Shown here: positions 58,647-64,000 of the stretch, one piece after another | How positions within the stretch are numbered: the first letter of the stretch is position 1 | Layout of the letters: each line of letters begins with the position of its first letter | From: Sphingobium terrigena | GTDB lineage: Bacteria; Pseudomonadota; Alphaproteobacteria; Sphingomonadales; Sphingomonadaceae | Assembly (NCBI RefSeq): GCF_003591655.1 | Contig: NZ_QVRA01000002.1 | Span: 80,910-144,909 of the forward strand | Direction of reading: 5' to 3' | Length of the DNA stretch: 64,000 nucleotides | The notes under the pieces: model-generated | Database searches by the model: none | The model's input: the letters and a program-made list of their open reading frames with translations, nothing else | Told to the model about the DNA's origin: nothing | Program-made: the position numbers and the translations under genes

Positions 58647-59786
58647 ATGACCGATCAGGCAAGAGAAAGCGCGCTGCAAGAGGCCGCCATCGCCGCGTTA
58701 CGACGCGGGGAGGCCGCCGTTGCGCGCGCGGCATTGAACGACATGGTCGCCCCACCGCCCATGCTGCTGGCGCAGGCGTGCAATCGCACCGGCGACTGGG
58801 ACGGCGAAGCCGCCGCGCTTCAACATATCCTGCGGGAACAGCCGCGTGACCTGCCCGCCTTGCTGGCGATGGGGCAGAACGCCCTGCGGCGTGGCGATGA
58901 GCGAGAGGCCACTCGCTGGTGCCGCGCTGCCGTGGCGCAGGCCGCCGCGACCGGCGCGCCAGCCCAACTCCAGCCGATGCTGCTCCAGGCGCAGGCGATC
59001 CTGAACAATGCCAGCGCCCGGTTCGAGGATCATCTGAGCGCCGCCATCCACGACCTTCCTGCCCTCCCCCGCATCACCCACGCGACCGACCTGCTGCTGG
59101 GCAAAAGCCAGCTCTACCTCCAGCAACCGAGCATGTTCTATTTCCCCGGCCTGCCCCAGCGCGCCTTTTACGAACGCAGCGAGTTTGAATGGGTCGCCCC
59201 CATGGAGGCTATGACCGGCGAAGTTGTTACTGAACTGAACGCCCTGCGCGCGGGCGCGCCCGACTTTGCCCCCTATGTCGAAACCCCGTCCAATGGCCCC
59301 GCTCCCAACAATCCGCTGCGCGACGATCCCAGCTGGGGTGCCTATTATTTCTGGCAGGGCGGCGCACCCGTCGCAGACCATGCCGCTCGCTGCCCCGCCG
59401 TTATGGCCGCGCTGGCCCTGGCCCCAATACCGGTCATCGCTGGCCGCTCGCCGATGGCGCTGTGGTCGCTGCTCAAGCCCGGCACCCATATCCAGCCGCA
59501 CCATGGCCTGCTCAACACCCGGCTGATCTGCCACCTGCCTCTGCTCGTCCCCGAAGGCTGCGCCCTGCGCGTCGGCGCGGAAACCCGTGCATGGCGCCTT
59601 GGTGAAATGCTGATCTTCGATGACAGCGTGGAACATGAAGCATGGAACCGCGGCACGGACACCCGCGTCGTCCTGCTGTTCGAAGTCTGGCGTCCCGAAA
59701 TCAGCCCCGAAGAACGCGAAGCGCTGACCCGGCTGTTCCAGGCGATCGACCAGTTCGGCCCGGCCCAGATCGACACGGGCGGTTGA
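58647..59786 (+). CDS. Aspartyl/asparaginyl beta-hydroxylase-like protein with TPR N-terminus
   Basis: 379 aa. The first 130 residues form TPR-like helices (GRTGDW-type repeats: ACNRTGDWDGEAAALQHIL, MGQNALRRGDEREATRW). The C-terminal AspH-type 2OG-Fe(II) domain has FYFPGLPQRAFYERSEFEWV, LLKPGTHIQPHHGLLNTRLI (His ligand), VGAETRAWRLGEMLIFDDSV and EHEAWNRGTDTRVVLLFEVW (second His). Substrate unknown. It begins 40 bp after the MFS gene. Confidence 0.88.
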   Translation: MTDQARESALQEAAIAALRRGEAAVARAALNDMVAPPPMLLAQACNRTGDWDGEAAALQHILREQPRDLPALLAMGQNALRRGDEREATRWCRAAVAQAAATGAPAQLQPMLLQAQAILNNASARFEDHLSAAIHDLPALPRITHATDLLLGKSQLYLQQPSMFYFPGLPQRAFYERSEFEWVAPMEAMTGEVVTELNALRAGAPDFAPYVETPSNGPAPNNPLRDDPSWGAYYFWQGGAPVADHAARCPAVMAALALAPIPVIAGRSPMALWSLLKPGTHIQPHHGLLNTRLICHLPLLVPEGCALRVGAETRAWRLGEMLIFDDSVEHEAWNRGTDTRVVLLFEVWRPEISPEEREALTRLFQAIDQFGPAQIDTGG

Positions 59787-59818
59787 AGCCAGATCGCTTG
59801 ACTTGTTCAGTCCCGGCC

Positions 59819-60373
59819 TCAGTTGGCCTTGCTCAGATCCACCTTCTCGACCCACTCAGGGTAAAAGGTCGGCTCACGATTGGACCATCCCGCAGCTGTT
59901 GCCGCCGCTTCGCTGATCGACTGGAGCAGCACGCGCCGCTTTTCAGGATGCAGATGCGGCAGGCTCGCCGCCGCGCAGAAAGCGCCCGGCAACCATGGCC
60001 GCGCGCCCGCGCCCAGCAGCCGCTCATAGAGAAAACGATAGGCCGAAAAACTCGCCAGCCGGTCCTGCCCCAGGTCGAAGGCGGAGATCGTCACCAGCGG
60101 CGCCATGAACGGCTCCACCTGGTCCAGCCCGCTGTCATCAGGGACGCGCGCCTTGATCTCCTCGATCCGGCCATAGATCCGCGCCTGCGCCCGGATGGAG
60201 GCTTCCTCCACCAGATCGCGCGACCATAGTTTCATCGCATCGCGGCGATGCAGGCCGATGTCGAGCGACCGGCGAATATAGCGTTGTGTGGCTGACGGGA
60301 AACTGGCGAATTCACGCAACTCCGCCAGGGTAACGGCCCCGTCCGCAGGTCTTGCACTCGTACCCATTGTCAT
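59819..60373 (-). CDS. Conserved hypothetical protein, 184 aa
   Basis: Not recognised. Soluble, helical, Ala/Arg-rich, with ATQRYIRRSLDIGLHRRDAM near the start and FYPEWVEKVDLSKAN at the end. Starts at the ATG at 60373 or 60367. Convergent with the AspH-like gene. Confidence 0.65.
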   Translation of the reverse strand: MTMGTSARPADGAVTLAELREFASFPSATQRYIRRSLDIGLHRRDAMKLWSRDLVEEASIRAQARIYGRIEEIKARVPDDSGLDQVEPFMAPLVTISAFDLGQDRLASFSAYRFLYERLLGAGARPWLPGAFCAAASLPHLHPEKRRVLLQSISEAAATAAGWSNREPTFYPEWVEKVDLSKAN

Positions 60374-60516
60374 GCCCTCCGACTTGAAGTCGATCGTCAG
60401 AACATGCGCCTACTATGGTTACTATAGGCTTAAGCACCTGTTCCACGGCCATTCACAAGGGACCAGATTTTTTTGTGCGGCGCAACATGAAAATGTCACA
60501 GCCGCGCTGAAGCGAG

Positions 60517-60771
60517 TCACGCGCCCGGTCGCCGCTCCAGTACCGCGCCGATCATGCTGCGCCACACCGCCACATCCCCCGCCTGCGCCATCTGCGCATC
60601 CGGCTCGCGCAGTGTGTGCAATATCGCATAGGCATCATCGACATGATCGGGCCACGCCGCATCCACTGCATTGGCCGCATGGGGATCAGAGCCGCCGCCA
60701 TTGTGGCTCAGCTGGCGGCCGGCCAGAACACGGGCAATGCGTTCGATCGCAGGGGTGGCAGATGTCGGCAT
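60517..60771 (-). CDS. Small conserved hypothetical protein, 84 aa
   Basis: Not recognised. MPTSATPAIERIARVLAGRQ, then SHNGGGSDPHAANAVDAAWP and a C-terminal helix DVAVWRSMIGAVLERRPG. Compact and probably alpha-helical. It sits between two other small leftward genes of unknown function. Confidence 0.6.
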   Translation of the reverse strand: MPTSATPAIERIARVLAGRQLSHNGGGSDPHAANAVDAAWPDHVDDAYAILHTLREPDAQMAQAGDVAVWRSMIGAVLERRPGA

Positions 60772-60854
60772 GGATTGGTCGCTCCTCTCAAAAGTGCAGG
60801 CGCGTATTCGCTGTCCTGCGAACCAAAACTAGCATGATTCCCGGCAAATAACCA

Positions 60855-61067
60855 TCAATCCTGATCTTGCTTGAAGCCCGATGATGGCACCGGATCGCCC
60901 TTGTCATCGGGATGGCTGTTGGCGGGCGGATCGGACGCATCCATCGAGTCCTTCAACCCTTCGTCCAGCTTCTCTTCCTCGCTCAACACATGGTCCTGCG
61001 CGTCGGATTCGCGCTCGTCGCCCGCTTCCTCGCGGCTGTTGGGGCGCACGCCATCTTGCTCGTTCAT
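60855..61067 (-). CDS. Small highly charged protein, 70 aa
   Basis: From the ATG at 61067, with GAGGAGAGAG upstream as a strong ribosome binding site. The composition is very acidic and disordered-looking (ESDAQDHVLSEEEKLDEGLK, DPPANSHPDDKGDPVPSSG), like short stress-related proteins of sphingomonads. Divergent from the LytS-type kinase gene. Confidence 0.7.
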   Translation of the reverse strand: MNEQDGVRPNSREEAGDERESDAQDHVLSEEEKLDEGLKDSMDASDPPANSHPDDKGDPVPSSGFKQDQD

Positions 61068-61205
61068 CGCTCTCTCCTCATTTCCATGATCAACGGGCAG
61101 CGACGGGCGGCGGTTCCCGGCCTCGTTCGACCAACTGTCGGGCCAGTTCGACCAGCTACGCGCGGCTGGGGCGACATTTCGTTTGGCAGCGCGTAAAAGG
61201 ACAGG

Positions 61206-62318
61206 ATGACAAGCCTTCCCGACGACGGCGAACGCGGCGTATCGCCAGCGATCGCGCTTTATTCCATCCTGGGTTTCTGGCTCTTTTACGCCATACTCGT
61301 GACCCTGCGCGCCGCCGTGATGGGCTTTGAATCGCAGGGCGAACTGGGCGTCCGCCGCGCCGTAGTCACCGTGATCGGCATCGTCGTCACCTGGATACTC
61401 TATCTGGTGCTCCGCCGCTTCGATGCCAAACCCTTGAGCGTCCGCATCGTCGCCGCCTTCTCGCTCGCCGCGCCCTTCGCGCTCGCCATGGCGTCGGCCA
61501 ATTTCTACATGTTCAACGTCTATGACCCGGTGAACATCTTTGCCGATGCCGACCACAGCAAATATGGCAGCGAAGAAGCCTATGCCTTCGTCCAGATCGT
61601 AGAGGATGCGATCAGCCGCTATTTCTTCCTCGCCGCCTGGGCCGGTCTCTACCTCGCCCTCTCCTACGCCAGCGAAGCGCACCGCACCGAACGCCGCGCC
61701 GCCCGGCTGGAGCGCGCCGCCCAGCAGGCCGAACTGCGTTCGCTCCGCTATCAGGTGAACCCGCATTTCCTGTTCAACACGCTCAACTCCCTCTCCTCCC
61801 TGGTCATGAAGGATCGGCGGGACGAGGCCGAGCAGATGATCATGTCGCTCTCCAACTTCTACCGCACCAGCCTGACCGGCGATCCGCTGGACGACGTGCC
61901 GCTGGAGGAGGAGGTCCATCTCCAGAAACTCTATCTCGATATTGAGGGGGTCCGCTTCCCCGACCGGCTCAATACGGTGATCGACATCCCCCCCGCCCTG
62001 ATGAGCGCCTGCGTCCCCGGCCTCATCCTCCAGCCGCTCGTTGAAAACGCGATCAAATATGGCGTCTCGCGCACCTCCAGCCCGGTGGAAATCCGCATCA
62101 CCGCGCGGGAGGATGGCGATCTGATGCACATCGCCGTCACCGACGATGGCGACAACCCGCCCGGCCTGTCGGACAGCGGCAGCGGCATTGGCCTTGCGAA
62201 TGTGCGGGATCGGCTGACGGCACGCTTTGGCGATCAGGGCCAGATCGCCTATGGTCCGCGTGAGGAGAAGGGCTTTTCAGTCCTCCTCACCCTACCTATC
62301 ATCCGCCGGGGTTGCTGA
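61206..62318 (+). CDS. Sensor histidine kinase, LytS/YehU type
   Basis: 370 aa with four or so N-terminal membrane segments (FWLFYAILVTLRAAVM, VTVIGIVVTWILYLVL, VRIVAAFSLAAPFALAM, RYFFLAAWAGLYLALSYA), then a His_kinase domain with the phospho-His in RYQVNPHFLFNTLNSLSSLV and an HATPase (LILQPLVENAIKYGVS, GSGIGLANVRDRL). Unlike the kinase at 21541, the phospho-His is present. It precedes its response regulator by 5 bp. Confidence 0.94.
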   Translation: MTSLPDDGERGVSPAIALYSILGFWLFYAILVTLRAAVMGFESQGELGVRRAVVTVIGIVVTWILYLVLRRFDAKPLSVRIVAAFSLAAPFALAMASANFYMFNVYDPVNIFADADHSKYGSEEAYAFVQIVEDAISRYFFLAAWAGLYLALSYASEAHRTERRAARLERAAQQAELRSLRYQVNPHFLFNTLNSLSSLVMKDRRDEAEQMIMSLSNFYRTSLTGDPLDDVPLEEEVHLQKLYLDIEGVRFPDRLNTVIDIPPALMSACVPGLILQPLVENAIKYGVSRTSSPVEIRITAREDGDLMHIAVTDDGDNPPGLSDSGSGIGLANVRDRLTARFGDQGQIAYGPREEKGFSVLLTLPIIRRGC

Positions 62319-62323
62319 CGCCC

Positions 62324-63067
62324 ATGTCCATCCGTACCATGATCGTTGATGATGAACCGCTCGCGGTCGAGCGGCTCCAGATGCTGTGCGCGCGCGAACC
62401 GCGCATCGCGCTCGTTGGCACCGCCACCGATGGCGAAGCCGCGCTGCGCCTGATCGAGGGGTTGAAGCCCGATCTCGTCATGCTCGACATCGCCATGCCC
62501 CTGCTCGACGGCATCGGCGTCGCCCGCGCCGTTGGGCGCATGGGCATCCGCCCGGCGGTCATCTTCGTCACCGCCTTTGAGGGTTTCGCGGTCGAAGCCT
62601 TCGACCTTGCCGCCATCGACTATATGCTCAAGCCCGTCGCGCATGATCGCCTGACCCGCGCGATCGACCGGGTTGAGGCGGCGCTGCGCAACCGCGCGCC
62701 CGTCCCCCCCCCCGCCCCTACCGAGCCACAACCCGCTTGGGCCGAGGAATTCTGGGTCCCCCATCGCTCCGAACTGATCCGCATCGCCACCGACCAGATC
62801 GACCGGATAGAGGCGGAGCGCGACTATATGCGCCTCCATGTCGGCAGCCACAGCTATCTGCTGCACCAGACCATCAGCAGCCTGGAGGAGCGGCTCGACC
62901 CGCAGCAATTCGTCCGCCTCCACCGCTCCCACATCGTCCGCCGCGACCATATCGCCCGCCTGCGCCACGACGGCAGCGGCGTCTGGTTCGCCGCCCTCAC
63001 CGACGGCAATGAAATCCGCATCGGCCGCACCTTCCTGGCCAACGCCAGAGCCATGACCGGACGCTAA
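62324..63067 (+). CDS. LytTR-family response regulator
   Basis: 247 aa from the ATG at 62324 (a TTG at 62312 would overlap the kinase). Receiver domain with the acidic pocket in TMIVDDEPLAVERLQML, phospho-Asp in KPDLVMLDIAMPLLDGIG and Lys in AIDYMLKPVAHDRL. A Pro-rich linker leads to a LytTR DNA-binding domain (IDRIEAERDYMRLHVGSHSY, FVRLHRSHIVRRDHIARLRH, ALTDGNEIRIGRTFL). Confidence 0.95.
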   Translation: MSIRTMIVDDEPLAVERLQMLCAREPRIALVGTATDGEAALRLIEGLKPDLVMLDIAMPLLDGIGVARAVGRMGIRPAVIFVTAFEGFAVEAFDLAAIDYMLKPVAHDRLTRAIDRVEAALRNRAPVPPPAPTEPQPAWAEEFWVPHRSELIRIATDQIDRIEAERDYMRLHVGSHSYLLHQTISSLEERLDPQQFVRLHRSHIVRRDHIARLRHDGSGVWFAALTDGNEIRIGRTFLANARAMTGR

Positions 63068-63068
63068 A

Positions 63069-63128
63069 AAAATCCTCCCCAAGCTTGTCTTGGGGAGGTG
63101 GCAGCGCGAAGCGCTGACGGAGGGGGCA
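63069..63128. repeat. Palindromic CTCCCC-type repeat after the response regulator
   Basis: CCTCCCCAAG-CTTGT-CTTGGGGAGG followed by TGGCAGCGCGAAGCGCTGACGGAGGGGGCA, the typical layout of a dispersed repeat in this group. On the minus strand the stem is followed by ATTTTTTT, so it may also terminate leftward transcripts. Confidence 0.8.
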
Positions 63129-63144
63129 TGGCACAAGCCCCACG

Positions 63145-63170
63145 CAAAAAAAGCCCGGCATCCACCGGGC
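63145..63170 (-). terminator. Rho-independent terminator of the UrcA-family gene
   Basis: Minus strand GCCCGG-TGGATG-CCGGGC stem followed by TTTTTTTG, about 30 bp after the stop codon. Confidence 0.85.
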
Positions 63171-63200
63171 TTCTTCACGTCTTGGCGGGCATATCCGCGA

Positions 63201-63533
63201 TCAGTTCTGCACGCCCTTCGCGCCTGCATCGGCATAGCGTTCGCTGGTTTCGGCGCGGGCAATGGCGGCGTTGATCGGCGCTTCGACCTGCGCGATCGCC
63301 CGCGCCTTGCACATCTGCGCGGTGGAGCGATCCATCGAACTGCACACCTTGCTGGCGGCGCGGGAGATCCGCTGGCGCAGTTGCTGCTGGTCAGACGCCT
63401 TGGACAGGTTCAGGTCGCCATGGCGCACTTCGCTTGTACGGCCATTGGAAACAAACTCCCCGGCGCTGGCCGAACCGGCGGTGGCGATCAGCGCAAGCGA
63501 ACCCAGCGCGGCAAAAAGGGTCGAACGGAACAT
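63201..63533 (-). CDS. UrcA family protein
   Basis: Small exported protein of 110 aa, a family common in sphingomonads and caulobacters, with no known function. Signal peptide (FAALGSLALIATAGSASA|GEF), then the family core VRHGDLNLSKASDQQQLRQR and a conserved Cys pair (KVCSSMDRSTAQMCKARAIA) that could form a disulfide. Confidence 0.9.
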   Translation of the reverse strand: MFRSTLFAALGSLALIATAGSASAGEFVSNGRTSEVRHGDLNLSKASDQQQLRQRISRAASKVCSSMDRSTAQMCKARAIAQVEAPINAAIARAETSERYADAGAKGVQN

Positions 63534-63895
63534 CGGCTTATCTCCTCTAAACTGTTGCGGCCCGGCCGCTGCCGGTTAGGGGCTGGCGGCGGTCCGGGTG
63601 CGAACGGGGTGGGCCTGGGGGTCTTTGGGGCGGCGCCATCGCCCGTTCGCCCATCCTGTTTAGGCGCATGGCGGTCAGTGCGCCCGCCCGGTTCGACCGG
63701 CAGCGCCCCGCATCGGCCAACGACACCCCCATCGACAAAGCGCCGCGCGGCGCAGACAAACAGCGCGACGAACGACATGGATGCTCCGCCAAACGACATG
63801 TGCCGTAACGGAAAGCGGGAATCGCAATGACAACAAATCTCCCCTTGCAGGGGAGGTGTCGGGCGGCAGGCCTGATGGAGCGACTATCTGGCTTG
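63534..63895. other. Region without a supportable gene, ending in a truncated repeat
   Basis: About 360 bp, GC-rich. Leftward open frames of 60-100 codons overlap here, but none has a signal, motif or ribosome binding site I trust. At 63839-63880 there is a CTCCCC-type repeat (CTCCCCTTGCAGGGGAGGTG...) whose right end is missing, replaced by the IS end. Confidence 0.5.
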
Positions 63896-64000
63896 TCAAA
63901 TGGTCTGAGCGATATTTGTTCGTGTTTCGCGGGCTTTGGCGTTGAGGCGGACGAGGAGTTTGTGGGCGAGTGCGATACGGACGACCATTTTTGGTTTGCC
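63896..64000 (-). mobile_element. IS110-family transposase, C-terminal end (cut by window edge)
   Basis: The last 34 codons read GKPKMVVRIALAHKLLVRLN and then AKARETRTNIAQTI before TGA. This matches the C-terminus of IS110-type transposases, where a conserved R-I-A-L-A-H-K-L-L-V-R-L-N-A helix closes the protein. The catalytic DEDD domain lies outside the window to the right. The gene points left; the element end is near 63880. Confidence 0.75.

Noticed and set aside
60855..62129. 424-codon leftward frame
   Set aside because: Only the last 70 codons (start 61067) look real; the rest is antisense to the LytS-type kinase.
63488..63799. Leftward 103-codon frame upstream of the UrcA gene
   Set aside because: No motif, no signal peptide, no ribosome binding site; overlaps other weak frames.
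1..64000. CRISPR array, prophage, toxin-antitoxin or secondary-metabolite cluster
   Set aside because: No spaced direct repeats, phage structural genes or typical module genes were seen; the dispersed palindromes are REP-like, not CRISPR.

Overview
The window is a GC-rich chromosomal segment from an alphaproteobacterium, most likely a sphingomonad (Sphingobium/Sphingomonas type). The evidence is a two-piece tmRNA with tag ANDNEALAIAA, a GTTC-N7-GTTC LexA box, the gene order nuoA-N / birA / coaX / rnj / DUF1467, the order trpGDC-moaC-moeA-lexA | comEC | gltX-gltA, an UrcA-family protein, and dispersed short palindromic repeats of the TTCGACAAGCTCAGGGCGAACGG type. Nothing looks like a phage or plasmid. 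The only mobile element is the tail of an IS110-type transposase at the right edge.

Layout. 1-9.7 kb: the start of a type II secretion operon (gspC-D-E, leftward), a 2OG-Fe(II) oxygenase, a leftward lipoprotein/TonB-dependent receptor pair and a small periplasmic TPR-like protein. Pho-box-like sites lie upstream of gspC (three 11-bp-spaced repeats, strong), the lipoprotein and the TPR-like gene (both weaker). This suggests a phosphate-starvation secretion and uptake locus like the Caulobacter ElpS/T2SS locus. 9.9-10.4 kb: ssrA. 10.4-21.5 kb: NRDE protein, tryptophan and molybdopterin genes, lexA, comEC, gltX, gltA.

21.5-28.4 kb holds the most unusual part. A leftward four-gene operon encodes a histidine kinase without its phospho-accepting His (Arg instead), an unrecognised protein, a degenerate nucleotidyltransferase/CDP-alcohol-phosphotransferase-like membrane protein, and an Hpt-like protein whose phospho-His is Trp. 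It is divergent from an 893-aa two-TM coiled-coil protein with the architecture of the polar landmark TipN. I propose it as a candidate undescribed regulatory module made of catalytically altered parts.

28.5-47.4 kb: a complete leftward nuoA-N operon (14 subunits) followed by birA, coaX, rnj and a DUF1467 gene. Two small membrane ORFs (49 and 96 aa) are embedded in the operon, and its intergenic gaps are filled by three families of palindromic repeats. 47.5-50.8 kb: inositol monophosphatase, efp, and an L,D-transpeptidase/M23 peptidase pair. 50.9-56.3 kb: a malate locus (malate synthase G, divergent LysR regulator, malic enzyme with PTA domain). 56.3-61.1 kb: a second L,D-transpeptidase, an MFS exporter, an AspH-like hydroxylase and three small unknown proteins. 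61.2-63.1 kb: a LytS/LytTR two-component pair. 63.2-64.0 kb: an UrcA-family protein and the IS110 end, which appears to have inserted into a palindromic repeat.

All calls come from reading the sequence and the conceptual translations. No database search was run, so family names rest on motifs, architecture and gene context.
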